In this document: positions 9,963-23,180 of the stretch, piece after piece
Numbering within the stretch: the stretch's first letter is position 1
Layout of the letters: each line of letters opens with the position of its first letter
Origin: Musa acuminata AAA Group
Lineage: Eukaryota; Streptophyta; Magnoliopsida; Zingiberales; Musaceae
Reading direction: 5' to 3'
NCBI RefSeq assembly: GCF_036884655.1
Contig: NC_088342.1
Span: forward strand, 9,667,501 to 9,731,500
Length of the DNA stretch: 64,000 bases
Program-made: the position numbers and the translations under genes
The notes under the pieces: model-generated
Databases searched by the model: none
What the model saw: the letters and a program-made list of their open reading frames with translations, nothing else
Told to the model about the DNA's origin: nothing

Positions 9963-11111
9963 ATGGAGCCAATGGAGTATCCGGTGACGTTCGCCACCGG
10001 CATCTCGTACGACAGGGAGAGCATCGAGAAATGGCTCTTCATCTACAAACAGTCGACATGCCCGGTCACCATGCGGCGGCTGCCGAACTCTGATCTCATT
10101 CCTAATCACACCCTCCGACGTCTCATGTCGTCCTTCCGGGAGACCGCAGGGGGAGGGCCCGCCAAGCCGCCTCCACGCTTGCCCGACGTGATCGACCACG
10201 ACGAACTGGTTTCGCTGCTGAAGAACGTCCAAACGGGGCCCTTCAGGGTCACCTATCTGAGAAAACTACGGGCGCTCGTCGACAAGGACGTCGAGTTGCA
10301 GAAGGATTTGATTCGATTGGGAGGCGCCCAAGTGTTGGGCCGCATCATGGCGTCCCATGGCGTCGTGGAGTACTGGGACTTGGACGATTTCCGAGATCGC
10401 GACGAGGCTGTCGGCGTCCTGGCTCTCCTCCCCTTGTCGGATGAGGCCACGGTGGAGCTCCTATGGAAGCCCGACTGCGTGAGATCGATGATGGAGATCC
10501 TCCAAAGTGGAACCGCCGAGGCCCAACTCCGCACCATGTCCATCTTGATGAAGGCATCGAAGACCAACAACGAGTGGACCAACACGGTAGCGGCGGAAGA
10601 TGGCGATGTCGTCAAGTCCTTGTTGGACCTTGTGTCCGATGAAGTCTCAACCAGGCTAACCTCCTCCTCGTTGGACGTAGTGCTCGAGATCGTCGCGACC
10701 TCGAAGAAGAACCGCCTGAAGGCGATCGAAGCCGGCGCGATTCGCGTCTCGGTCGAGATTCTGACGGACGCAGACGGGCGCAAGTGCGAGAAGGTGTTGC
10801 TGCTGCTCACGAGGCTCTGCAAGTGCCCCGAGGGGCGATCGGCCATGGCCGACCACGGGCTGGGCGTGGCGGCGGTGTCCGAGAAGATACAGCGGGTGTC
10901 GAGGCTGGCGACCAAACTGGGCGTCAAGATCTTGTGGTTGATGAGCAGCAATCGGCCCACAGAGCAACTGCTGGAGGAGATGACGGTAGTCGGGTCGGTG
11001 GCGAAGCTCCTGGCCTCGTCGCACATCGATGAGCAGTCGTCCTACAAGAAGAGAGCCATGAGGATGATCAAGTTGCATGGGGCTGCATGGAGGCGGTACC
11101 CGTGTTCCTAG
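9963..11111 (+). CDS. U-box E3 ubiquitin ligase, PUB22/23-like, with damaged N-terminus
   Basis: Would transfer ubiquitin from E2 to substrates; PUB22/23 relatives damp immune and drought signalling in the cytosol. Single exon, 382 codons from the first in-frame ATG: U-box remnant (PVTFATGISYDRESIEKWLF, CPVTMRRLPNSDLIPNHTLRRLM, residues 8-60), then ARM-type helical repeats to the end (AGAIRVSVEIL, LLTRLCKCPEGRSAMADHG), closing near WRRYPCS like PUB22. Intact relatives have an F-x-C-P-I-S core before this point. Here the same frame upstream reads C-F-H-S-I-S, lacking Cys-Pro, and is cut off by TGA at 9942-9944. An ATG at 9937 is out of frame and stops after 16 codons. So the product lacks the first part of the U-box and may be inactive for E2 binding. 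The copia 5' LTR ends at 9853. Family certain, function doubtful. Confidence 0.8.
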   Translation: MEPMEYPVTFATGISYDRESIEKWLFIYKQSTCPVTMRRLPNSDLIPNHTLRRLMSSFRETAGGGPAKPPPRLPDVIDHDELVSLLKNVQTGPFRVTYLRKLRALVDKDVELQKDLIRLGGAQVLGRIMASHGVVEYWDLDDFRDRDEAVGVLALLPLSDEATVELLWKPDCVRSMMEILQSGTAEAQLRTMSILMKASKTNNEWTNTVAAEDGDVVKSLLDLVSDEVSTRLTSSSLDVVLEIVATSKKNRLKAIEAGAIRVSVEILTDADGRKCEKVLLLLTRLCKCPEGRSAMADHGLGVAAVSEKIQRVSRLATKLGVKILWLMSSNRPTEQLLEEMTVVGSVAKLLASSHIDEQSSYKKRAMRMIKLHGAAWRRYPCS

Positions 11112-11397
11112 CGACCTGAACGACTTCCGGAGATCGTCTCGATTCTCAGTAAATTTTGTAGAGAAAGCAGAAGCTGGAGAGGTTTGAAATCATTCTCCGG
11201 GAACGACGATGATCTCAAACTCTTCGGTGTGTATTGATCTCAATGATACGTCTTAGTTCTGACTCCACGTGTCAACATCATGTACGTCATTATATTTAAT
11301 AACAATTTCTTTCATTTAATAAAAACCAAGATTTACAATAGTCTCATACCAACTTTATTTATGTAATATAGTTATATTGTTTACGATACACCCAACA

Positions 11398-11430
<33 letters not shown>
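11112..11430. other. 3' flank of the U-box gene with (TA)n
   Basis: AT-rich sequence after the U-box stop, with a (TA)n run at about 11399-11429. The tandem duplicated block begins just after it. Confidence 0.6.
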
Positions 11431-11434
<4 letters not shown>

Positions 11435-11641
11435 TAATGACACACAATAGATTAGCACGGACCAATACAATACCAGTCTGAACTTTGTAGAGATAAGGTG
11501 GCATACCCAACATAAGAACACCTCCTTTTATTCATCAATACTCCTAGGAAGAGAAAACCAGTTAAACATTCTATATATCTAATAACTTTGATTTGTATGG
11601 AGAGAGTCAACGGGGAAGAAGAAGAAGCTTCCTCATACCTT

Positions 11642-12140
11642 TCACATCTTTGACACATAGTTGGCAGCTAGATTGCGTCTTGATGGGAGTTTTAGATCCT
11701 CCCAGTTTGCGTCGTCGACCTCGGCAAAATACTGATCAAGCACCTTGGAATCTACCAGATCCAATCTAGGAGGCTCCCACTGCAAACAAGGATTACAAGA
11801 AATCTGTCGTCGGGTGTCTCATGGAATCTTAAGTTTTGTTAAGGATCAGTCGTCAAGAACCAGACCTTCGGATTCCTGTCTTTATCCACCAATATAGCCC
11901 TGAAACCCTGCAGAAGAATTAAGGGTTTTAGATGAGAGAGAAGGAAGCATGTCAGGTGCTTATTGTGAGGTACCTCTAAGAAATCCTTGCTGGCTTCGAG
12001 ACGTAATATATGACAACACAATCTGAATTCCTTCGTAAGACATCGATCAACTCCTTGCAGTCTCCCTTCTCTGATCTGGATCCTCGCATTAAGTAGTAGT
12101 TCAACACAGAATCAGCAACATGCACCATCATGCTCAGACA

Positions 12141-12175
<35 letters not shown>

Positions 12176-15100
12176 AGCTTGATCCAGATTAATATCGTGG
12201 TGAGCAAAAACTGAACCAAATAAGTCTGATTAGACTTAAATTTGTGGTTCTTTCAAAGATAATGTCTGTCTATCGCTAATCAAGCAAGTGCAAGACCACT
12301 TAATATCATTTCCCAAGGTGAAAGGAAACCCCCTCTCCCCCTCATCAACGACTATCATCCTACAGATATGTAGTAAAGGCAAAACAATGTGACATCAATC
12401 AAAGTAGAGAAATGTGACATAATACATCCGAGAAATTCATGCAGACATGCATCCAAATGAGACAAAAAAGACGTAATTGAGATATGGAAAGTGTACCAAT
12501 GTAGGATGATGATAACAACAATAACGATGATGATAAAAATAATAAGAATAGTATACTAATAATGACCACAAAAGTACTCCGATATAGGATTTGTTTTGAA
12601 ATACAATGACAGCATTAACATTGAAAGATGATAAGAATGTCAGGTGGCAAATGAGTAATCTTACTATAACGTGGCAGCAAGGTTTGTCATCTTCAGTCCA
12701 TGTTATAATGATATAGTGAGAATTTGCCAAGTGGGAACACAAATACATATCCAACACACTTGTGAATGGAAACACAAGATTTCCAAGTAGCAGTTTAGTG
12801 ATTCTATGCTATGGTAATATAAATTTTTAAAGATCTTTTACATATATATTAGAGAGGTGACACTTAAAATTAGTTATCTTTAGTATTTTGGTCCATATAC
12901 TTTCAAAAGTTATATGAAAATCTTTATATTTATGAAAATAAAATATTTAACCTCGTTTCTTCTCACGCTATTAATTCTACTGACGAAAATATCGTACGTG
13001 CTCACTGATAAATCATATAGTATTTTCATCATTAGAGTCGATGAAATGAAGAAAACGAGTTAAATATTTTACTTTCATAAGTATATGGATCCAAATATAA
13101 ATTTTGAAAGTATATGAATCAAAATATTAAAGATAACTAATTACAAAAGGTAATATGTAATTAGCATCAAAACTTAGAGGCCCTCAACCTCCTTTATAGA
13201 ACTTAAAAAGAAAGGATAGAAGAAAACAATAAGTATTTTTATAGAAAAAAAAAAAATAAAAACAACATTAATTTTAATGTAAAAAACTTAATATATTTTA
13301 AAGGTAGATCACAGCATTCAGCCTTTGCCACATATTAGAAGATTAATTTGTTGTATATGTATGACCAACACATCCATTAATAGGCATGAAGCTTAATAAC
13401 ATAATTACTGATTTCAAGATGAAAAATGTTTATGCGTATCGACAGAAAAGGGCTCATAGAAAGAAAGCCCCATACCGATCTAAGAGTGACTTTTAGACTG
13501 ATAGGAGATGCCTTTTTCAATGCCTGAATTGCAACCACAATCCACTCATCAGCCATGCTAGCAGATTCCTTCTCCTGAAACGATTAGAGCGAGTGTGAAC
13601 TCAGTGATAATGCAACATGGATGAACTTTAGAAAGAAGAAATTAAAGAAGAAAATGAGTAATATGTTCGCGGAAAGATGCCAATCAACTTACAAGAGCAG
13701 ATATAATTTCTTCGACCGTTTCTTTGGAGAAGCATTTGTCAATTATATCCAATCTACAAGATCAAGAATAGATCAAAACATTGAAAATCATTGAAGCATT
13801 AAGATGAATAGATTAAGCGAAGTTCCAAAAATAAAAAATAAACCTTCCATGTGATTAATGGCAGGACGAATAATCCATTGAGGATAATAAACTATCTAAA
13901 GTAATAAAAAATTAAATAGATATGTAAATTAAAGATGAGTGTTATACTAAATACTAAGATACATAAGGGAGATTGAAGGACGATAAGTTTAGATTAAAAA
14001 AATATCATTTTTATCAAACTAAATTAAACTTAATTAAGATTATTACAATATTAAAATTATATTAGTAAAAAAAAAAACTTGAAATGAGGTCAAACAGGAT
14101 TGAACCCTAGATCTTGAGACAATCTCTTAAACACATAAACTTTATTTTGGCCTCATCCTTTTTACCAACTTGATAACCCACAACTCATTTTTTTTCTTCT
14201 TTAACTATTCTCTTAGCTTCTCTCGGGGAAGTTATGTAACCCTAGCTCTAAGGAAGATTAAGATAAGAAAAACTCAACTCTTCTCTTGCTATACCTAGGG
14301 TTTTAGTTTTACATATTATAAGCTGATTTTTCCAACTACTTTTTAAGTAATCTAGACTTTGAATTTATCTATAATTTTTAATATATTTTGGATTATTCTC
14401 TTACGGATGGATTAAAGTCTCTGGTATGACCTTAATGTGAGATCAGTGCATAGAGTTATTACTATGATAATCTAATGTACTCAGAATCCCCTATTTTCTA
14501 AGAAGGGATTATGTTCAAGCTGAATTAGCCTCCTTAGAGATATGATTAAGTCTTAGCCTTTTGATATGCTTTAAAAGATTCCCTTGGAGTTTTGTGAGAT
14601 TTAAAATTGAGTGAATATCACCTATGTACACTAAGAGATTTAAAATTGAGTGAATATCACCTATGTATACCAAGATATTAGGTTTATAAGTTTAGATAGT
14701 TTCAATCCAATTTTAGTATAATAGAATAGATATTGGTAGTTGAATTAGGAGAGTAGTTTAGCCTTCAAATAATTTTATTTTAAAATAAAATTTAGTGTGC
14801 ATTTAGTTTTATATTTCTCCTAGTTTTTTATTAAATTTGATGATAATTCAATATCATTTAGTCAACTAAAATAATGAAGCAAGGTTTCTTTGTAGAATTA
14901 TATGATGGTTTGATTGACACTAACTAGTTTATTTGATTATACTGTGAATTGTTAGAAAATTCATAGTGAAATTTAAATAAAATTTTAGGTTAAGTATAAT
15001 CTACTTTGGAAGAGATTTTATTAAAATTTTTCAATGAATTATTGCAATGAATTATTATAAATTAACGATTCAAGGGTTAGGATTCTTAATTAACATATCT

Positions 15101-18100
15101 CATGACCATATGCTTCCAAGTTTATAGGTGTATTACTCCCTAGCAATGTGATCTTTCCTTAACATCTTAATTTTTAAGTTTAATTAGATAAGTATAAGTT
15201 TAATTCATAGTAAAATAGTAATCATATAAATTATGATATGCATAATGTATTTTGGAAAGCATGTTTCGACATATATAAACGTCATAAGCTAGTTATGAGC
15301 TAAATATGAATGTATATATATTGTAAGTATAAAAATATATGAATTGATATAAAAATATCTTATATGTATACATATACGATGATATACGATGTGAGAGTAT
15401 ATGTGTTTTCTCTGACGTACAATGCAGGAATGCACGAGTATGTTACAACATGCAATGCACGTATATGCAGTGTGAGAGTGCACATATGTATTATAACATG
15501 CGATATTAGAGTGCACATATACACTATGATAACGTATGATATGGAAGTGTATGTATATATTATGACGTGCGATCATGAACTTAGCTGATTTTGCCTAAGT
15601 CGTGCGGCACCCTTGCGTGTCCGTCCGCAAAGGTCAGCCTCCGCGAAGCCTCCTATGGTCCCTTAGGACCCACAAAAGAGAAAACAGGATAGAGAAAACG
15701 TCTCACTCGGGATCCACAAGCAAACATCTCCGAAAACACTTCATAGACAATGCAAATTACAAACAGACTTTACAAGCTCTGAACAGTTGCACAACAAAGG
15801 GTAAAATGGTCCATTATAGATCGAAAATCTATCACACGTGTCCACATGACACAACCTTTATTTACAAGCCTAAAGCGGCCACCAAACTAACTAAAATGAG
15901 ACTATTAAACCTTCGGTCGTCCCTCTACATGCTGTGCAGAGCATGAACATACCAAAAGACACGGACATACATAAGCATTATATCAAACATCCTATTTAGA
16001 AGTTTGTCCGTGACATTCTCCCCCACTTATTCCTTCGACGTTCTCGTCGAAGCCTTTGTCGATACTGCAACTCCTCGCCTTTACTGAGTCTTCAATCTTC
16101 TGCTCCAACTATAATGTGCCTCTTGGCTCCCAACTACTCTCCGCTGCTGTTTTTGAGTAGTCGAACCTTTGATCCGCCATGCTGCTTCAACTCGCTAATG
16201 ACTCTGACTCTAGTGTGGGGTTGGCTGAGTTGTGTTGATCCTTGTTGGTTCCTGCGGATCCTCCAGATGAAGGAAAAGACCATCCTTATTGCGCCAGTCT
16301 CTCAAATGCCTCATGCTGCTTGAACTGGGTGGATGCTTGTTGGAGCTTTAACGAGCATCGTCTCGCAAACTTCTGAAGTTTTGGGTCATTCCTCCATGAA
16401 ATTTGCTCATTGACTCTTCTTTCACTTAGTTGTCACATCCAAGTAGGTTCGCATCACTTCCGCTTTCGATTGGCATTTCGTTGAGAAATGAAGCGGACAA
16501 TCTACTCTCAGTAACACTGATCACCGTTGGTGAGGATTTGACAACTATTGTCTTCCATTATTTTCAAATGGTCTTTGAACATATGCAGAGCTCCTCTACT
16601 GGATAGATAAGAGAATTGGGGTACTCGGTTTCGCCTATTCTCTTAAGAGTTGAGAAGGCAAAGGTTACTTGACTTTGCCCACCTCCTCGAGGTTGTACTC
16701 CATGCATCGAGCTGGTTATTGGCCTTCGCCTGCTCTTTGCTCACACTTCTGAAGCACTTGAAGTGTTTGCACTCCTTGCGTTGAGTTAGTTACTGTGATT
16801 CACCTTCTCAATGTCATCGAACTTCTGGAATGCAGGAAGTTTTCACCCAACTTGGAGTGATTCTCTCACAGGTTTGGTCGCCTCTAGGATTGTATCGTCT
16901 TCTCCATCAACCCTGCCGCCTACTCCATTGAGTAGCAAAGGTACATCATCGTGTACTGTCTGCTTCGTTCCTTGGTCATGCACTCTTGCCTAACCCGAAG
17001 TCCTTCACTTTCGGCTATCTTGATGAGAAGCTCATTGACACCGGTCTTACGAAGTTCCTTAGCCTCTGCCCTTCAGTCTTATCTCGGTACTTGGAGTTTG
17101 CCTTTGCATGCTCCACCTCATCGGCCCCTTTCACGACCAAGCACTCTCCCTCCATGAGAGCAAGGGATCAATGACTTTCACGGAAGTCCCGCCTCTGCGG
17201 TACCATAGCGCTGCCATGCCCATGGCCCTACTATCCGTCGCCTCGCATCTGCATCCCTTTTCTTCACGATCAGTAGATATGTCTCCATGGCACTCCTCTC
17301 AGTCCACCTCCATTCTAACTGATGCTTGATTTTAGGTAGTTAAGTCCCTCTAGACTCGTCGTCGCTTCCTCACCCCTTTCGACCCCCTGCTTCAACACTT
17401 TTGTGTTCTCCAAGCAGCTCCCTTTGGTCGATGGAAAGACAAACTACAACTCCCATGCATGGCCTCTGCCATCACGTTGTAGGGTTTGCACTGATTCTGT
17501 CATCCTTAGCTTCCTTGGTAGCAACGTTCACTTACTCGACCTTATCCTCTGACTTATCGGGCTCCCTTAAGCGAATATGGGCTCTGGAGCAGTCCAACTC
17601 TCTAGCTGCTTCGATTATACATCTGCATGATCAAGTCCCTCCCATAGGACTTACTGGTACTTGTATTCGAACTTTTTCCATTGGTGGAACACAGCCCCCA
17701 TATGCTGATGACCAAGGCTTTCATCCGATGCAAAATTTGATGTACGCACGGAAGACCCGCCTCTACGGTACCATGGCCTTCACTCCTTGAATCCATAGCC
17801 CTTTTTGCCGTCGTGTTGTTCATCGAAGTAGAGCTTCCAGTAGCTCCCGATCATACCTCCGTATGATCTAATCCCTCATGGGACTATGTTGTGTGTATCG
17901 CATTGCCACGAACTATTCCACCACGATCCGCTGCACCATGCCGCCTCCTGGTGACATCTCTATTGCATTCTGATCCTTGTGGGATGAACTCGAATTGTGA
18001 ACCCTTCATGTGTGGCCTCGGCCAATACATCGCAGGGTCTCTTCCACCTTTGATTTTGTTCGCTCCTTTGGCAATCGACCTTCATCCACCCACTCTTGGG

Positions 18101-20611
18101 TCACACCTAGATGAAGCACCGCTCTAGGACAGTCCGTCACCTAGTAGCTCCCGAAGTCCCTCGACTTCGCTGCAATTAGTGCACCATTGTCTGGATCCTG
18201 GGCCTCTGCCCCTACCAGCACAATCTTCGTTGCGCACCGCTTCCTTCATGGAAACTTGAATGGAAATACTGTAGCATATTCTTCAAGAATGCTTGCCTCT
18301 GCGTCCTCTTGCCCCGTGCTAAGGCCTTATGAACCCAACTTCGTCTCCGCAAATTGAGTCACCTTAGTTTCTCCATCAAATGCTCCTCCGAGATAAGGTG
18401 CATGTGCCCAGAAGTTCCCTTCGTCTTTGGCACCATGCAAGATGAGTCCGCTCCATCAGAATGAATGACCCATGGAACAACATGATCTTGCTCTTGCCTC
18501 TGCAAGAGTTCATGTCCTTTGACCTCTATCCAAGGAAAGCACTATGCCTCCGCTCCATGTTCCATCTTCTATGATGGCTCCCTTCATGCGGCTTGGGTAC
18601 TTCGCCAAGTTACACCCAAGTTGCTCCGCTCCTCGTTTTTTCATTGAGTTGATGGTGGCCCTCGCGCCCACCATTCCACGGGTCAGCCCTCCCTTGAGTC
18701 CGATCTCCATATCGACTCCAAGTGTGCCTTTATTTGTGTTGCTTTGGGTCGCTCCCCCACTTGATCTCGCAATGCATCTACCAATGCATTCTCTCGAGCG
18801 AGATCATGCGACGACTCCTCGCCGCTTGCTCAGTCCATTGAGCTTCGTGGAGTTGTTTGTTGAGGTACTCCTCCTCAACTTGTGAGGTCCGTCCCACATG
18901 ATTCTACCTCTGGAGAGCCGGGACTTATCCCTCCTGGATAACTATCTCATTGGAGCAACATCTTTCTTCATTTTGGAGACCACCATCCCCTTAGACTACT
19001 CTGATTTGCTGAACAAACTGTGTATTGTTCTGCCTCCTGCAAACGCACTTGCTAGATTGTGACTCCACGTTAATACAGCCCCCGCTGCACCACTCAAGGC
19101 CTAGCAATATGCTGAACTTATTGCACACTTCAACCTCCTACGGACGTATCCTTCACGTGCCGAAGAGAAAGTTTCAATGCTCCATGGCGCCGAGTTTCGG
19201 TCGCCTTGGGATGACCGCGAACATTCCATCGTCCGCATATAAGCCCATGCATGAGTACCGAATTCTTCGAGTTAGCAATTCCCCTCACCTCTGTGAGCTT
19301 TGCACAACTCTTTCGGTCGCTGAGCAACTCATTCCACCTTACATGGTCTCATCTTTTACCAAGCTCCTCACTTGCCTTGAGCACCATCAAGTATAGTTGT
19401 CAACGTTGAGCCGTAGCTCAAACTCAACCATCCCAACCGTTATGCGCTCCGCATTCTTCCTAGCTTGTCTGTTCTCGTGGTGCCTTTTGCGCAAAGGGTT
19501 AGCCATTCCTCTGAATGTCAATCTCAGATGCTCGCTCCTCCGAGCGACTCCTTTTCCCTACATCTCCATGCTCGTTTTCCCCCAAACGGTCGCGCGTGTG
19601 CTGATTGCCCTTAACGCAACCTGCTAGGTCCCCCACGTTTGCATGCTAAGTGTTTATATGAGTGATTGTCCCGCTCTGATACCATCTGTCACAGACTTAG
19701 CTGGTTTTGCCTAAGTCATGCGGCATCCTTGCGTGTCCGTCCGCAAAGGTCAGCCTCCCCGAAGCCTCCCATGGTCCCTTAGGACCCACAAAAGAGAGAA
19801 CAGGATAGAGAAAACGTCTCACTCGGGATCCACAAGTAAACATTTCCGAAAACACTTCATAGACAATGCAAATTACAAACAGACTTTACAAGCTCTGAAT
19901 AGTTACACAACAAAGGGTAAAATAGTCCATTATAGATCGAAAATTTCTCACACGTGTCCACATGACAAAACCTTTATTTACAAGCCTAAAGCGGCCACCA
20001 ACCTAACTAAAATGGGACTATTAAGCCTTCGGATGTCCATCTACATGATGTGCAGAGCATGAACATACCAAAAGACACGGGCATACATAAGCATTACATC
20101 AAACATCGTGTTTAGAAGTTTGTCCGTGATAGTGCGGTGTAGGAATATACATATATACTATGATGTGCGATATGAGAGTACACGTATATATTACGATGAC
20201 GTGAAATATGAGAATACACATATATGTTATGATATGGGGCATAAAAGTTCATGATTTCTTATATTTTTTGCATGCACATATCAGTATTTCAAATTATTTG
20301 GATGTAGCATTTTTCCACGTACCATGTGTAAGGTCAAACATCTTATATCAATTATTTTAAAATATTATATATATAATATGATGTATGCTCATCTGTATAA
20401 AGCTATAGAGACTTTACTTACTGAGTGATTATTCATTATAGATCCTATTTTGTAGGTAAGGATACTAGTATCCCACCCAAGTAATTGAGTAGGGAAGAAA
20501 GTATGTGTAAGCTCGTACCAACGCAGATATTGACGATAACCTATGGGCATTTTATGTATATAACTTTTAAATATGTAATGGTATATATTTTTATTTGATT
20601 AGAGATTATAG

Positions 20612-20657
<46 letters not shown>

Positions 20658-23139
20658 CGAAAACACTATGTATATGAGAAACTCTTTCATTTTATTTAGT
20701 AATCAATATGTTTAAATTTTAAGATTATTTATTTTTTACTATATTCATATCGATAGTAGTAATATAAATTAAAATATATCATCATACTTAGTTATGTATG
20801 TAGAGTATAAGTGGAACTAAAAATATAACATTACAAATAATTTGTACTATATTTTTCCGTAAAGAAGTGCACAAAAACAAAGAATTGTTCCAGAATCAGG
20901 TCAACCTTATCCAACATAGACCAAACAAGTTTAGTTCAATCCATCAAAACATTGGTCTGATCAGATGTATGAAGTCAAGCATAATGTCTCTTAATGCTGA
21001 AGCAGCCAAATGCTACCCAACACATTTATTTAGGATAAACATCTGGATTTGTTGTAGTATTAGGCAACTAATACTACAACTAATGCAGATGTTTGGTAAC
21101 TTTTTTTGCTTTTTCTGCCTAAGGATGTCTTAAAAAGAATCATATAAGTGTTTTTTTAAATCTCAGCTTCAAAAGAAGTCTGAACTTCAAAGATCATATT
21201 TATAAATATTTCAAATTTGGCTTATTAAAGTCGGAACAATCATTAAAGTTCTCAATTTGGATCAAAATGTATAATGAATAATTGTTAAAGAGACAATTGT
21301 TAAAGAGACACAGATAATTGTTAAAGAGACAAAATGTATAATGAATAATAGATTTGACATAGAAAGCAAGAATTTAATGCTTCTACAAAAACATATCTGG
21401 ATCACCAATTAGGCAATGCAGATCATAAGCATTTGGAAAAAGGAGGAACAATAGAAACTGAAAATTTAGCATGGGAAAATAAGATGTGTTCGAACACAAA
21501 AAAGCAAAAAACAAAAAAAACAAAAGTTGTATCAGTAAAGTCATCAGTTCACCAATATAAGCCTACTCTTATTGAGGATAATATATTAATCCAATTTCTC
21601 AAGATACTTACTTCATCGACTTAAAGATGTCAATATGCTATTCAGGACAAAATGAACAACACTTACACATGTTATGTTTCATTATCATTTCGGAGTAATC
21701 CCCTTTCACTATACACTGCCTTGTATATCTGACCTCTAAAGACTATGCAGTCCCCACTGACCTGCCCTATACTGATGTAATCACAAATTAGCTCGAGGTT
21801 TCGCCTTTTCTCATACAAAGCCTACTTGGTTTTCAATCCGCTTGAAGTTTCTCCAAGCTCACCAGGGAAAAAGAAACTAAGAAGTTTCTTAAACAGACGG
21901 AATAATAAGAAGAAAACATTTTACTGATAGGCTGCAAAATATTTCTTTTACTCTAAACCAGATTTGCTTTCTCTGAAATTTACTTCTCAATGTCTAATAT
22001 AATCTGTTATTACCTACAACGACGACGACAACAACAACAACAAAACTGTAATATATTGTTGCTTAGACAATAAAAAAGAAATAGGAGAAAGAACTAAAGA
22101 CAAAGAAGGAAAGAATATCGCGAATTAACAATCCATAATAACTCAATGAAAAATGATGCAAGAATTCACAAATCTCTAAGAATTTTGCAGCATATGTTAA
22201 AGCTTCATAAACAAATCCAACACTTGTTTCAGACTCCAACAGACCCATGAAACAAAATATAACACAAGAGGGCTGACAACACCGTGAGCTGGGAAAAGAT
22301 CACATCATATGAAACTAGATTTGAATACTTTTAAGTGATTGAGATTGTTTATGGAAAGCTAACTGTAGGTGAATTACATATGTTCCAATAACATGCATAT
22401 GTACCAGATACCCTTAACATTCATGCACATGCGCACACATAAAATCACTGTGATGAACAAACCAACAGATGTTAGAAAGATGTGGAAGAGGAGAGGGGGG
22501 AGTAATGGGTCATTAAGTTACCTATTATAAGCACTACTCGCTTTCAGAGGCACCATTTGTGAGAACTGATCAATACTTGCGCAGATTACAAAGGGATCAG
22601 AAGTTTCCACCTTAGTGAGCAAATCTTCCAGATATGCCAAATTCTGTTAGCTAGCAAAACAAGAATTAGAAATACGTTTCTCACCAGATTCATGACTTCT
22701 GAAAACCCTCCATGGCAGAGATCAATACAATCTGAGACCTCAGAAAGATAACTAAAAGAACATTGTGCAAACTTGGTAACACAGACGGAAACTTATAAGT
22801 AACCCAAGTTGCAAGGCCCCACGAGGCAAGAGTGAGAAGGAGCAAGCAAGGAACCTTATGAGATCAATATGTCAATTGAAGAACAAAGGAACACTAAAAA
22901 GAACAGTAACTTATGAAAAATCATACCATAGAAGGGACAAAGTGAGTTGCTAGGCCACATGCAAGCATTTCAGCCCCATCTAGCCTTGCACCAGTCAAGC
23001 CAAGATATTCCCCTGAGAATAAAATTAATTACTGATTATATGCATATAGATTGAAATCTTGCACCAGCTTTGAAATATCAAAAGAATCAGATATATAAAA
23101 AATTTCCTAAAAACCAAAGAAGTCATTTCCTGCAATAGA

Positions 23140-23180
<41 letters not shown>

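Larger units (their letters stand above)
15572..20131 (-). mobile_element. Non-coding LTR retrotransposon (LARD-like) in CHY1-A intron 9
   Basis: Element of 4560 bp with LTRs 15572-16015 and 19687-20131, flanked by the 5-bp target duplication GTGCG (15567-15571 and 20132-20136). In element sense (minus) the LTR runs TGTCAC...GTGACA, with mutated outer ends. The primer site TGGTATCAGAGC is at 19673-19684 and the purine tract at 16016-16026. The 3.67-kb interior has no open frame above about 130 codons on either strand and no recognisable Gag or Pol motif, so it is a large non-autonomous derivative or fully decayed. LTRs differ at roughly 25 sites by eye, older than the copia element at 6.2 kb. 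A 114-codon frame found in each LTR is LTR sequence, not a gene. Confidence 0.88.
13880..20835. other. Copy A-specific insertion in CHY1 intron 9 (about 7 kb)
   Basis: Homology between the two blocks stops after GATAATCCATT / TAATCCATT (13879) and resumes at ATAATTTGTACTAT (about 20837; copy B about 37926). Between lie about 1.4 kb of AT-rich unrecognised DNA, a degenerate minisatellite and, within it, an LTR element. Either the stretch was inserted in A in at least two steps, or B lost the outer part. The origin of the outer segment is unknown to me. Confidence 0.75.

Noticed and set aside
10253..11026. 257- and 140-codon frames on the minus strand
   Set aside because: Shadows of the U-box/ARM coding sequence.
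15602..15946. 114-codon frame (and its near copy at 19718-20062) resembling a conserved small protein
   Set aside because: Its two copies are simply the two LTRs of the same retrotransposon.
17602..18710. Short minus-strand frames in the LARD-like element as Gag or Pol remnants
   Set aside because: No zinc knuckle, DTG/DSG, integrase or RT motif could be found in any frame.
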